64,000 bases of DNA from Rhodococcus sp. NBC_00297. GTDB taxonomy: Bacteria > Actinomycetota > Actinomycetes > Mycobacteriales > Mycobacteriaceae. The stretch's first letter is position 1, and every line of letters begins with the position of its first letter. The stretch is taken from positions 1,798,001-1,862,000 of the forward strand of contig NZ_CP108041.1 of NCBI RefSeq assembly GCF_036173065.1, read 5' to 3'. The position numbers and the translations under genes are program-made. The notes under the pieces are model-generated. The model had not been told where the DNA came from. It searched no databases and worked only from the letters and a program-made list of their open reading frames with translations. Below are positions 52,085 to 60,991 of this stretch, in pieces.

Positions 52085-53029
52085 TCAGAAATGTCGACGA
52101 GCAAGGTCTGCCGCCAGTTCCGCGACGCGTGTCCGCGCCTCGTGCGGCTCCACCACCTCGAGGTGATCGGCGAACTGCAGCAGTTGCCGTACCCCCTCGA
52201 TGGTCGAGTATCTGATCGACATCTGCGTCCAGCCGTCTCCGGCGGGCTCGCTCGCGGTGATGCGCGATCCGAGCACACGGTGGGCGAGATCTGTTCTGTT
52301 CGAACGGAGACGAGCCGTGACGATCACGTCGCCGGGCGCCTCCACCGCCGCGGACAGCTCGGACCACACACCGCGCAGGCCGACGGAACGATGGTGACTC
52401 GACTCGCCCGTGACCTCGTACCCGTCCAACCGCGCCAGTGCGAACAGCCGTCCGCGCCCACCGACGTCGGCGACCAGATACCACCGTCCGGCCTTCGCGG
52501 CGAGACCGTACGGATCGACCACCACCGCTTCTGCCTCGAGCGCTCCGCTTCGCCTGTAGCGCAGGAGGAGTCGGCGGTCGGAACGAAGGTCGAGTGCCAG
52601 ATCCCCGACGTTCACGACGTCACGACCGGGTGCGAACCAGCTCGTGTTGTCGACGACGACCAGCTCCGCGAGACTGCGGCTCGCCGCCTCGACGCCTGCT
52701 CGACGCGCCGCGATCTTGCGCATCGCCATGTCGTGCGTCCCGGTCACACCGAGTCGCTCACGCTGCTCCTCGTCGAGACCGGCGAGCGTCACCGCGTCCA
52801 TCTCTGCCGGCTCGAGGTACGACGCATTGAGTCGTGCCCCCGGCAACAGCACGATCCCGCCGTGCCGTCCTCGCTCGGCGTACACCGGCACCCCGGCGGC
52901 CGACAGGGCATCGACATCGCGCAGCACTGTGCGCCGACTCACCTCGAGACGTTCCGCGAGTTCACCCGTGGTGATGCGGTGCCGGGTCTGCAGCAGCAGT
53001 AGAAGGGCGAGAAGTCGGGAGGACGTCAT
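52085..53029 (-). CDS. YafY/WYL-domain transcriptional regulator
   Basis: A 314-residue regulator. Helix-turn-helix at 1-60 (ITTGELAERLEVSRRTVLRD), WYL domain around 140-220 (RYRRSGALEAEAVVVDPYGLAAKAGRWYL), and a C-terminal WCX-like extension. WYL proteins sense small molecules or DNA damage products. ATG 53029. Divergent from a VOC-family gene by 95 bases, which is the usual partner of this subgroup. Confidence 0.88.
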   Translation of the reverse strand: MTSSRLLALLLLLQTRHRITTGELAERLEVSRRTVLRDVDALSAAGVPVYAERGRHGGIVLLPGARLNASYLEPAEMDAVTLAGLDEEQRERLGVTGTHDMAMRKIAARRAGVEAASRSLAELVVVDNTSWFAPGRDVVNVGDLALDLRSDRRLLLRYRRSGALEAEAVVVDPYGLAAKAGRWYLVADVGGRGRLFALARLDGYEVTGESSHHRSVGLRGVWSELSAAVEAPGDVIVTARLRSNRTDLAHRVLGSRITASEPAGDGWTQMSIRYSTIEGVRQLLQFADHLEVVEPHEARTRVAELAADLARRHF

Positions 53030-53124
53030 GACAGGAATTGTGCGCCGAATAGGTGACGGCTTCTGGCAGGTATGGCGCGCTTCATGGAGTCCGTCATCCA
53101 CCTCACTCACACAGGAGCGTCCTC

Positions 53125-53493
53125 GTGCCCGCACCCAATCTGTTTCTCGTCTACGTCACCGACATCGACCGCGCGACCGACTTCTACAGTCGGCTGTTCG
53201 ACATCGAGGCGACCTTCCGCAGCCCCCGCTACGTCGCCTTCGACGCGGGCGGAACCGTCACGTTCGCTCTGTGGAGCGGGCGCCCCGACCATGCGCACTC
53301 GGCCACTCCGCGGACGTCCGAGATCGGGGTGATGCTGCCCGGCCCGGCGTCGAGGATCGACGACGTGTTCCGGGACTGGTCCACGACGGCCGGACTCGTC
53401 GTCGTCGAATCGCCCCACGACGACGTGTTCGGTCGGACGTTCGTGGTCGCCGACCCGGACGGCAACCTCGTCCGGGTCGCCCCCGTCGACTGA
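53125..53493 (+). CDS. VOC-family (glyoxalase/bleomycin-resistance-like) protein
   Basis: A 122-residue protein with two beta-alpha-beta-beta-beta halves, PNLFLVYVTDIDRATDFYSR and the C-terminal VVADPDGNLVRVAPVD. Metal ligands cannot be fixed. GTG 53125 lies after AGGAG. It is divergent from the WYL regulator and probably its target. Function could be detoxification or ligand binding. Confidence 0.8.
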   Translation: MPAPNLFLVYVTDIDRATDFYSRLFDIEATFRSPRYVAFDAGGTVTFALWSGRPDHAHSATPRTSEIGVMLPGPASRIDDVFRDWSTTAGLVVVESPHDDVFGRTFVVADPDGNLVRVAPVD

Positions 53494-53520
53494 CCCGAGC
53501 GTGACGGCCACCACACTCGA

Positions 53521-53550
53521 TTGACCGTGACGCAGCGACACAGTTACCTT
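53521..53550 (+). promoter_or_regulatory. Promoter of the DHA2 efflux gene
   Basis: TTGACC (53521-53526) and TACCTT (53545-53550) with 18-base spacing, 10 bases upstream of a perfect operator (53560-53581) and 50 bases before the start at 53600. Confidence 0.5.
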
Positions 53551-53559
53551 CTGTCCACC

Positions 53560-53581
53560 TTCTATGCGTTATCGCATAGAA
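53560..53581. promoter_or_regulatory. Perfect 22-bp palindrome, operator for the DHA2 efflux gene
   Basis: TTCTATGCG (53560-53568) and CGCATAGAA (53573-53581) with centre TTAT. Perfect 9-bp arms. Placed around the predicted transcription start, so a bound dimer would block the polymerase. The repressor (TetR- or MarR-type) is not encoded in the window beside it. Confidence 0.7.
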
Positions 53582-53599
53582 CCGACGGAGCGGGGTTCC

Positions 53600-55195
53600 A
53601 TGGCACTGCATCAGGCACCACCCACCACCTCGCTGTCAGGGCGAGGCCGCGCGCTGGCGCTCCTCGTCATCTGCGCGGCCGAGTTGCTGGTGGTCCTCGA
53701 CAACACCATCGTCAACGTCGCGCTGCCGTCCATCGGCGTCGAGCTCCAGACCTCGATGTCCGGCCTGCAGTGGGTGGTCGACGCCTACACACTGACGTTC
53801 GCCGGCTTCCTGTTGGCGCTCGGGCACTTCGGCGATCGGTACGGACGCTGCCGCGTCATGATCATCGGCCTGCTCGGGGTGGCGGCGCTGTCTGTGGTGG
53901 GGGCGCTGTCGAGTGACCTCGACCAGGTCATCGCGGCACGCGCCGTCATGGGCGTCTTCGCGGCGGCAGTGTTCCCGGCGACGCTGGCCATGATCATCAC
54001 CATCTTCACCGACCCCCGCGAGAAGGCACTGGCCATCGCCGCCTGGACGGCCATGGCCGGCTTCGCCATCGCGATCGGTCCGACCGCGGGTGGCTATCTG
54101 CTGGAACACTTCTCGTGGCACTCGGTCTTCTGGATCAACGTGCCCGTGGCACTCGTCGTGGCCCTCGCCGCTCGGGTTCTGGTCCCGGAGTCGCGCGCCG
54201 AGCACGTCGGCCGCTTCGACGTCGTCGGACTCGTGTCCTCCTTGGTGGCGATCACGGCACTGGTGTGGACGATCATCGAGGCCCCGCATCGCGGATGGCT
54301 GTCGGCCACCTCCCTCGCCGGCTACGCGCTCTCCGCCGTGGCGATCGCCGGCTTCCTCGCGTGGGAGAAGCGCACAGCCGCTCCGGTTCTCGATCTGACT
54401 CTGTTCGCGAACCGTCGCTTCTCGCTCCCGGCCCTGTCGATCGCCGTCGGCTACTTCTCCATGTTCGGCTTCCTGTTCATGATCACCCAGTACTTCCAGG
54501 GCGTCCGCGAGTACTCACCGCTCGAGTTCGGCCTGCACTCACTGCCGTTCGCGGTGGCCGTGGGTGTGGGCGCACCGATCGCCACGCTGATCGCTCAGCG
54601 CTTCGGTGCCACCGCCGTCATCGTGCTGGGTCTGCTCATCGTCAGCACGGGGATGGCCATCGCCGGCCAGACCACCGTGGACACGCCCTACGTCGGCCCG
54701 GTATTGCTGTCGATGGTCCTCATGGGGCTGGGACTGGCCGTCGTCCAGGGACCCGCGACCGACTCCATCATGTCCGCGGTCGACCTGGACGGCGCAGGCG
54801 CCGGGTCGGCGGTCAACGACACGACACGCGAGATCGGCGGCACACTCGGTGTGGCGGTACTGGGTTCGATCGTCGCCTCGGTCTACTCCGCGCGGGTCAC
54901 CCCCTTGCTCGACGCAGTGCCCTCGTCGCTGATGACGGACGGCGAGAAGGGTTTCGCGTCCGAAACCGTCATCGCGGTGATCGAGATGGCGAAGCGTCCC
55001 ACGCCGTCGCTGTTCGAACAGCAGAAGGCGGAACTGATTCTGGCGATGAAGTCCGCAAGCCTCGAGGGATTCCAGTTCGCCTCGTACGTCACGGTGTCCG
55101 CGTGCCTGGCGTGCGCCGTGGCCGTCGCGATCTGCATGCCGTGGAAGCCCGCCGCCGACTCGGTTCTGGCCGCAGCACGAACTCGCCGCCGGTAG
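53600..55195 (+). CDS. DHA2-family MFS drug efflux pump (EmrB/QacA-like)
   Basis: A 531-residue MFS protein with 14 predicted membrane segments. Motif A is GHFGDRYGRCRVMI, and LLVVLDNTIVNVALPSIG with the Asp in segment 1 (motif D1) marks the DHA2 group of proton antiporters. ATG 53600 (MALHQAPP) is chosen because an upstream ATG at 53564 falls inside the operator. The substrate range cannot be told; related pumps export dyes, antibiotics and lipids. Confidence 0.9.
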   Translation: MALHQAPPTTSLSGRGRALALLVICAAELLVVLDNTIVNVALPSIGVELQTSMSGLQWVVDAYTLTFAGFLLALGHFGDRYGRCRVMIIGLLGVAALSVVGALSSDLDQVIAARAVMGVFAAAVFPATLAMIITIFTDPREKALAIAAWTAMAGFAIAIGPTAGGYLLEHFSWHSVFWINVPVALVVALAARVLVPESRAEHVGRFDVVGLVSSLVAITALVWTIIEAPHRGWLSATSLAGYALSAVAIAGFLAWEKRTAAPVLDLTLFANRRFSLPALSIAVGYFSMFGFLFMITQYFQGVREYSPLEFGLHSLPFAVAVGVGAPIATLIAQRFGATAVIVLGLLIVSTGMAIAGQTTVDTPYVGPVLLSMVLMGLGLAVVQGPATDSIMSAVDLDGAGAGSAVNDTTREIGGTLGVAVLGSIVASVYSARVTPLLDAVPSSLMTDGEKGFASETVIAVIEMAKRPTPSLFEQQKAELILAMKSASLEGFQFASYVTVSACLACAVAVAICMPWKPAADSVLAAARTRRR

Positions 55196-55209
55196 TCTGA
55201 CGTCGGAGT

Positions 55210-57033
55210 GTGCTGATTCCCAGCGCACTCCGGCGCCGCAGACCGTCGAAACGAGTCGTCGTGAGATCACAGCGGATCAGTCCTGATCCGGTTCTGTCGT
55301 TTCTCGCGTTGACGCCGAGACCAGCAGAACGATCTCGCGCCGTCATCGCGGGCATCACGGTGCTCGTCGGCGTCGCCGGCCTGCTGCTCCTGCCCTCCGA
55401 CGCCCTCCGACCGGGCGGCGCGGTGTGGATACTTCTGTTCTCCGCCACGACCGTTCCCGTCGCGGTCGCCTGGTTCACGACCACGCGTCCGAGGCACTTC
55501 GAGACCGCCTACGTCGTCTACGCCGACGTGGGCGTGCTCACCGTCGTGACGATGTACGACTCCGCGTTCCTGTCGATGCCGGCATGCGCCGTACTGGTGC
55601 TGGTCTCCCTGTTCGCAGCGGCGTTCACCGACACCCTCACCCTCACATTGCATGTCGCCTTCTCCTGCGGCCTGCTCGTCGTGCTCGCCGCCGTCTCGGT
55701 CGAGCAGGGCACGGAGATCTGGCTCGTGCTGTCACGCACGCTCGCGCTGATGAGCATGTTCGCCACGCCCTTCGTCATCCGCATGTACGTCTCCTACCTC
55801 CGCCGACAGGTCGAGGCCTCGCAACGCGATCCACTCACGGGGTTGCTGACACGACGCGGGCTCTACAACCGGGTGACGTCGCAGTCGCAGTCCGTGCAGA
55901 GTCGCCGCACCGCTCTCGGCGTCTTCGTCGAGATCGCCGACTTCGCGGACGTCGAGCAGCGTTTCGGCCGCGGCTCGGGCCGGGAGGTGCTCGAGGAGAT
56001 CGCCGAGCGGCTCACCACCGAAGCTCCGGCGGACGCCGTCGCGGCACGGTTGAGCACCTCGCAGTTCCTGTGTGTGCTTCTCGTCGGCCCGGACGGTTCC
56101 GCCGATCACGCGATGCGGGATCTGGCCACGGGACTCGAGAGCACCTCTCTGCGCAGCGCACCGGTCACGGTTCTGACGGGCTCGGTGGCGGAGACCGTCG
56201 ACCCGCATGCCGACGTGGGCACCACGCTGCACCACCTGATGACGCGCGCGGAGGCGACGATGCAGCGTCGCCACGCCAGTCGGGCGTCCGAGTCGGCGGA
56301 CCTGCGCGACCGCATCGCGGCGCTCATCGCGTCGGGCGGCCCGAGCATCGTCTTCCAGCCCGTCTGCACCACCGACACGGGAGCCGTCGTCGGCTACGAG
56401 GCATTGTCGCGATTCCCCGACGGGTACGGCTCACCGCAGACGTGGTTCACCGACGCGTCGACCGTCGGCCTGCGCGTGGACCTCGAACTCAGTGCCATCC
56501 ACGCGGCGATCACCGCGTCCAGCGTGCTGCCATCGGGCGCCTTCGTGGCGGTCAACACCTCGGCGGACACCATCCTGTCCAGCGATCTCGCCGCGGACCT
56601 GATCGGGCGCGGCGACAGGGGCAGGCGCTGGATCGTGGAGGTGACCGAACACGACCGCATCGACGACTACGACGGGATGGGCGTCGCCGTCGAGATGTTG
56701 CGCTCGGCGGGCGTCCTCATCTCGGTGGACGACGTGGGAACCGGCTACTCGGGTCTGCGCCAACTGGTGGAACTACGTCCCGGCGTGGTCAAACTCGACG
56801 CCTCGATCGTGCGCGGCATCGACACCGACCCCATGCGTCGTGCCGCCGCCGTCAGCATCGTCACGTTCTCTCGGGAGATCGGTGCCGTCTGCATCTTCGA
56901 GGGCGTGGAGACCGCCGAGGAACTCGCCACGGCGCGCGAGGTGGGAGCGGATCTGGTGCAGGGATACCTGCTCGGCCGCCCCGCACCCGCCTCGGAACTG
57001 CTCGTGAGGGACACCCCCCACCCGACTTCCTGA
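55210..57033 (+). CDS. Membrane c-di-GMP phosphodiesterase: degenerate GGDEF plus intact EAL
   Basis: A 607-residue protein: five to six membrane segments (about 45-195), GGDEF-like domain (about 200-355) and EAL domain (375-600). In the GGDEF domain the signature is STSQF at 282-286, so cyclase activity is lost. The EAL domain keeps the ligands of active phosphodiesterases: E397 (YEALSRF), N449, E477, D507-D508 (VDDVGTGYSG), K528, E564 (EGVE) and Q584. It would cleave c-di-GMP, with the membrane part as sensor. GTG start at 55210, GTG 55261 possible. Its stop abuts the Zur box of the next gene. Confidence 0.85.
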   Translation: MLIPSALRRRRPSKRVVVRSQRISPDPVLSFLALTPRPAERSRAVIAGITVLVGVAGLLLLPSDALRPGGAVWILLFSATTVPVAVAWFTTTRPRHFETAYVVYADVGVLTVVTMYDSAFLSMPACAVLVLVSLFAAAFTDTLTLTLHVAFSCGLLVVLAAVSVEQGTEIWLVLSRTLALMSMFATPFVIRMYVSYLRRQVEASQRDPLTGLLTRRGLYNRVTSQSQSVQSRRTALGVFVEIADFADVEQRFGRGSGREVLEEIAERLTTEAPADAVAARLSTSQFLCVLLVGPDGSADHAMRDLATGLESTSLRSAPVTVLTGSVAETVDPHADVGTTLHHLMTRAEATMQRRHASRASESADLRDRIAALIASGGPSIVFQPVCTTDTGAVVGYEALSRFPDGYGSPQTWFTDASTVGLRVDLELSAIHAAITASSVLPSGAFVAVNTSADTILSSDLAADLIGRGDRGRRWIVEVTEHDRIDDYDGMGVAVEMLRSAGVLISVDDVGTGYSGLRQLVELRPGVVKLDASIVRGIDTDPMRRAAAVSIVTFSREIGAVCIFEGVETAEELATAREVGADLVQGYLLGRPAPASELLVRDTPHPTS

Positions 57034-57037
57034 TGAC

Positions 57038-57050
57038 AATGATTATCATT
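57038..57050. promoter_or_regulatory. Zur/Fur-type operator
   Basis: AATGAT-T-ATCATT, a perfect 13-bp palindrome inside TGACAATGATTATCATTACGA, close to the mycobacterial Zur box. It lies in the 22-base gap between the EAL stop (57033) and ATG 57056. A -10 TATCAT at 57044-57049 is inside it, which would start transcription at or near the ATG. Confidence 0.85.
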
Positions 57051-57055
57051 ACGAC

Positions 57056-58231
57056 ATGGCACCTCTGCTCCCCGTCACCGTCCTGTCCGGCTTCCTCGGC
57101 GCCGGCAAGACCACCATCCTGGAACACGTACTCGCGAACCGGCAGGGTCTCAGGGTCGCGGTCATCGTGAACGACATGAGCGAGATCAACATCGACGCGA
57201 GGCTCATCGACGGGTCGGTCACCGGGTCGACCACGCTGGTCCGCACCGAGGAGCGGCTGGTCGAACTCACCAACGGCTGCATCTGCTGCACGCTTCGCGA
57301 CGACCTCATCGAGACCGTGGGCACGCTGGCATCGGCAGGCGACATCGACTACCTGCTGATCGAATCGACAGGTGTCTCCGAGCCCATGCCCGTCGCGGCG
57401 TCGTTCGACTGGGTCTTCGAGCCCCGAGGGTTGGAGCCGCAGAGCGATGCGCCCGTCAGCCTCGGCACCCTGGCCCGCCTGGACACGATGGTGACGGTCG
57501 TGGACGCCTCCACCTTCCTCACGGAGATCTCCCGCGGCGACACACTCGACGACCGTGAGCTCGATGTCGCCGAGGGTGACGAGCGATCCATCTCGGACCT
57601 CCTCGTGGACCAGGTGGAGTTCGCCGACATCGTGCTGATCAGCAAGACGGACCTCGTCTCCGACGCTCTCGCCGGAGCCACCGACGCCGCCGTGCGACGG
57701 CTCAATCCCCGCGCCGAGGTCGTGCGCACGATCAACGGGGTCATCGACCCCGCCCGAATCCTCGATACCGGTCTCTACGACCCCGAGGCCGCGCTACTCG
57801 CCCCGGGCTGGGACGACGAGCTCTCCGGCACCCACGTGCCGGAGAGCGAGGAGTTCGGCATCTCGAGCTTCGTCTACACCGCCGACCGGCCGTTCCACCC
57901 CACGCGCCTGAACCGAACACTCGACCGGTTGCACGATGTGTTGCGAAGCAAAGGTTTCTGCTGGATCGCGTCGCGACCGGACCGGGCGGCGGTGTGGTCG
58001 CAAGCGGGCCCGAACCTCACCATCGACGGTGCGCAACCGTGGTCGGAGATCGACGTTCCGGCCGGCCAGGAGATCGTCGTCATCGGAGTACGACTACGCC
58101 CGGACATGGTTCGTGACCTTCTCGACACCGCACTGCTGACAGACGCGGAGGTGACAGCGGGTCCGGACGCCTGGAGGGGCTATCCGGACCCGTTGCCCGA
58201 GTGGACGATCGATGTTCACGTGCACGGTTGA
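57056..58231 (+). CDS. COG0523/CobW-family GTPase, zinc metallochaperone-type
   Basis: A 391-residue P-loop GTPase. Walker A SGFLGAGKTT (11-20), metal motif GCICC (C75, C77, C78), NKxD-like SKTD, and a C-terminal CobW_C domain with RLRPDMVRD. COG0523 proteins behind Zur boxes deliver zinc to key enzymes when it is scarce; CobW itself serves cobalamin synthesis. The operator makes the zinc role more likely. Translation probably starts from a leaderless mRNA. Confidence 0.9.
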   Translation: MAPLLPVTVLSGFLGAGKTTILEHVLANRQGLRVAVIVNDMSEINIDARLIDGSVTGSTTLVRTEERLVELTNGCICCTLRDDLIETVGTLASAGDIDYLLIESTGVSEPMPVAASFDWVFEPRGLEPQSDAPVSLGTLARLDTMVTVVDASTFLTEISRGDTLDDRELDVAEGDERSISDLLVDQVEFADIVLISKTDLVSDALAGATDAAVRRLNPRAEVVRTINGVIDPARILDTGLYDPEAALLAPGWDDELSGTHVPESEEFGISSFVYTADRPFHPTRLNRTLDRLHDVLRSKGFCWIASRPDRAAVWSQAGPNLTIDGAQPWSEIDVPAGQEIVVIGVRLRPDMVRDLLDTALLTDAEVTAGPDAWRGYPDPLPEWTIDVHVHG

Positions 58232-58241
58232 CGCGTCGATC

Positions 58242-60788
58242 TCAGCTCAGCTCGAGCGTCGCACCGTCCTCCGACGTGTCCACCGTGACCGTGTCACCGT
58301 CGACGACCTTGCCCGCCAGCAACAGCTTGGCCAACTGGTCGCCGATGGCCTGCTGGATGAGTCGACGCAGCGGCCGGGCGCCGTACTGCGGGTCGTAACC
58401 CCGTACGGCCAACCAGAACCGGGCCGACGGCGTGACGTCCAGCGTGAGTCGACGAGCCGACAGGCGGCGCTGTAGTTGCAGCAGCTGGATGTCGACGATG
58501 GACTGCAGCTGCTCCTCGCTCAGGGCGTCGAAGACGACCACGTCGTCGAGCCGGTTCACGAACTCCGGCTTGAACGCGCTGCGCACCGCCGCCATCACAT
58601 GGTCCCTGTCGCCACCCGCACCGAGATTCGAGGTGAGGATCAGGATCGTGTTGCGGAAGTCCACCGTTCGGCCCTGACCGTCGGTCAGACGGCCCTCGTC
58701 GAGCACGGCGAGCAGGATGTCGAACACGTCCGGGTGCGCCTTCTCGACCTCGTCGAACAGCACCACTGTGTACGGCCGACGACGCACGGACTCGGTCAGC
58801 TGACCACCGGCCTCGTACCCGACGTATCCGGGCGGGGCACCGACCAGCCGAGCCACCGAGTGCTTCTCGCTGTACTCGCTCATGTCGATGCGGATCATGG
58901 CGCGCTCGTCGTCGAACAGGAAGTCCGCCAACGACTTCGCGAGCTCCGTCTTGCCGACGCCCGTCGGTCCCAGGAACAGGAACGACCCGGTGGGCCGGTT
59001 CGGATCGGACACCCCGGCACGAGCGCGGCGCACCGCGTCGGACACGGCCTGGACCGCGTCGTCCTGACCGACGACACGCCTGCCCAGCTCGTCCTCCATG
59101 CGGAGGAGCTTCGCCGTCTCACCCTCGAGCATCCGGCCCGCGGGGATACCGGTCCACGCCGCGACCACGTCGGCGACGTCGTCCGGACCGACCTCCTCCT
59201 TCAACATCACGTCACCCTGGGGAACGGTGGCCGCGGTCTTCTCCGCGAGCTCCTTCTCCAGCGACGGGATGCGTCCGTAGCGCAGCTCCGCGGCCTTGCC
59301 CAGATCACCGTCGCGCTCGGCCCGCTCGGACTCGCCGCGCAGCGCTTCGAGCTGCTCCTTGAGGTCGCGCACCGAATCGATGGCGTTCTTCTCGTTCTGC
59401 CAGCGCGTGCTCAGTTCGGCCAGCTTCTCCTTGCTGTCCGCCAGCTCACCGCGCAGCTTCTCGAGACGGGTCTTCGACGCGTCGTCGGTCTCCTTGGCCA
59501 GCGCCATCTCCTCGATCTCGAGTCGGCGCACGACACGCTCGATCTCGTCGATCTCGACCGGACGCGAGTCGATCTCCATGCGGAGGCGGGACGCGGCCTC
59601 GTCGACGAGGTCGATGGCCTTGTCCGGCAGGAACCGTGAGGTGATGTAGCGATCCGACAGTGTGGCGGCGGCGACCAGGGCGGAGTCTGTGATGCGCACA
59701 CCGTGGTGCACCTCGTACCGCTCCTTGAGGCCGCGCAGGATGCCGACCGCGTCGTCCACGGACGGCTCACCGACCAGCACCTGCTGGAACCGGCGCTCGA
59801 GTGCGGCGTCCTTCTCGATGTACTTGCGGTACTCGTCGAGCGTCGTGGCGCCCACCAACCGCAGCTCACCACGCGCGAGCATCGGCTTGATCATGTTGCC
59901 CGCGTCCATGGCGGACTCGCCCGTCGCGCCCGCTCCGACGATGGTGTGCAGCTCGTCGATGAACGTGATGACCTGGCCGGCCGAGTTCTTGATGTCGTCG
60001 AGCACGGCCTTGAGCCGCTCCTCGAACTCACCGCGGTACTTGGCGCCCGCGACCATCGATCCCAGGTCGAGCGACACGACGGTCTTGCCGCGCAGGCTCT
60101 CCGGGACGTCGCCGGCGACGATGCGCTGCGCGAGGCCCTCGACGATCGCGGTCTTGCCGACGCCGGGCTCACCGATGAGCACCGGGTTGTTCTTGGTACG
60201 GCGCGAGAGCACCTGCACCACACGACGGATCTCGGTGTCGCGACCGATGACCGGATCGAGCTTGCCGCTGCGTGCGGCCTCGGTGAGGTCGGTCGAGTAC
60301 TTCTCCAGAGCCTGGTACGTGGCCTCCGGGTCCGGGCTCGTGACGCGGGCACTGCCACGCACGGTGGTGAACGCCTCGCGCAGCGCCGCCGGTGTCGCCC
60401 CGTTCCTCTGGAGCAGCGTCGCGACATCGGAATCGCCCGTCGAGAGTCCGACCACCAGGTGCTCGGTCGAGACGTACTCGTCGTCGAGTTCGGTGGCCAG
60501 CTGTTGAGCGGCGGTGATCGCGCCCAGCGCGTCACGTCCGAGCTGCGGCTGGGTGGTGGAGCCGGTGGCCGACGGCATGCGGTCCACCAGTGTCTGCACC
60601 TGCGAGCGGATCGCGCTCGGGTCGACGCCGACAGCCTTCAGCAATGGCGCGGCGATGCCGTCCGTCTGGTCGAGCAGTGCGACGAGCAGGTGAGCCGGCC
60701 GGATGTCCGGGTTGCCCGCTGCGGATGCCGACTGCAGTGCAGCGGTCAACGCTGCCTGGGTCTTCGTGGTGGGAGTGAACGAGTCCAC
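58242..60788 (-). CDS. clpB: ClpB protein disaggregase
   Basis: An 848-residue AAA+ chaperone with N-domain (1-145), first AAA+ (Walker [10 protein letters not shown]), coiled-coil middle domain (about 400-520, with [20 protein letters not shown]), second AAA+ (Walker [10 protein letters not shown]) and small C-domain. It lacks the ClpP-binding loop. It rescues aggregates with DnaK. GTG start ([14 protein letters not shown]). The start is preceded by a HAIR element and a SigH-type promoter. Convergent with the COG0523 gene; divergent from the flavohaemoglobin, as in Rv0384c/Rv0385. Confidence 0.97.
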   Translation of the reverse strand: MDSFTPTTKTQAALTAALQSASAAGNPDIRPAHLLVALLDQTDGIAAPLLKAVGVDPSAIRSQVQTLVDRMPSATGSTTQPQLGRDALGAITAAQQLATELDDEYVSTEHLVVGLSTGDSDVATLLQRNGATPAALREAFTTVRGSARVTSPDPEATYQALEKYSTDLTEAARSGKLDPVIGRDTEIRRVVQVLSRRTKNNPVLIGEPGVGKTAIVEGLAQRIVAGDVPESLRGKTVVSLDLGSMVAGAKYRGEFEERLKAVLDDIKNSAGQVITFIDELHTIVGAGATGESAMDAGNMIKPMLARGELRLVGATTLDEYRKYIEKDAALERRFQQVLVGEPSVDDAVGILRGLKERYEVHHGVRITDSALVAAATLSDRYITSRFLPDKAIDLVDEAASRLRMEIDSRPVEIDEIERVVRRLEIEEMALAKETDDASKTRLEKLRGELADSKEKLAELSTRWQNEKNAIDSVRDLKEQLEALRGESERAERDGDLGKAAELRYGRIPSLEKELAEKTAATVPQGDVMLKEEVGPDDVADVVAAWTGIPAGRMLEGETAKLLRMEDELGRRVVGQDDAVQAVSDAVRRARAGVSDPNRPTGSFLFLGPTGVGKTELAKSLADFLFDDERAMIRIDMSEYSEKHSVARLVGAPPGYVGYEAGGQLTESVRRRPYTVVLFDEVEKAHPDVFDILLAVLDEGRLTDGQGRTVDFRNTILILTSNLGAGGDRDHVMAAVRSAFKPEFVNRLDDVVVFDALSEEQLQSIVDIQLLQLQRRLSARRLTLDVTPSARFWLAVRGYDPQYGARPLRRLIQQAIGDQLAKLLLAGKVVDGDTVTVDTSEDGATLELS

Positions 60789-60830
60789 CGGTCACCTTCC
60801 TTCGGGTCGAACGGGTGTGTCGACGAGAAC

Positions 60831-60856
60831 AACCTTAGTCGACTTGAGTCTATTCC
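60831..60856 (-). promoter_or_regulatory. SigH-type promoter of clpB
   Basis: On the minus strand GGAAT (complement of 60852-60856), 18 bases, then GTT (complement of 60831-60833), matching GGAAT-N18-GTT of the SigH/SigR family. It overlaps the HAIR element. Heat and thiol stress control is known for mycobacterial clpB. Confidence 0.65.
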
Positions 60857-60863
60857 GCTCAAG
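60843..60863. promoter_or_regulatory. HAIR element (HspR operator) of clpB
   Basis: CTTGAGT-CTATTCC-GCTCAAG. The HAIR consensus CTTGAGT-N7-ACTCAAG differs at one base (G for A). It is 54 bases upstream of the clpB GTG, and implies repression by an HspR encoded elsewhere. Confidence 0.88.
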
Positions 60864-60991
60864 TTTGTTGACGCCGCACCACGCAGGAGGGCGCCGCCCA
60901 GCGCGCTGGCCGTGACCGGACACGACCACTACTCTCGGACACACCACTCGCGCACGAACCCGTCACCCGCCACGACTATCGAAGGTGCCCA

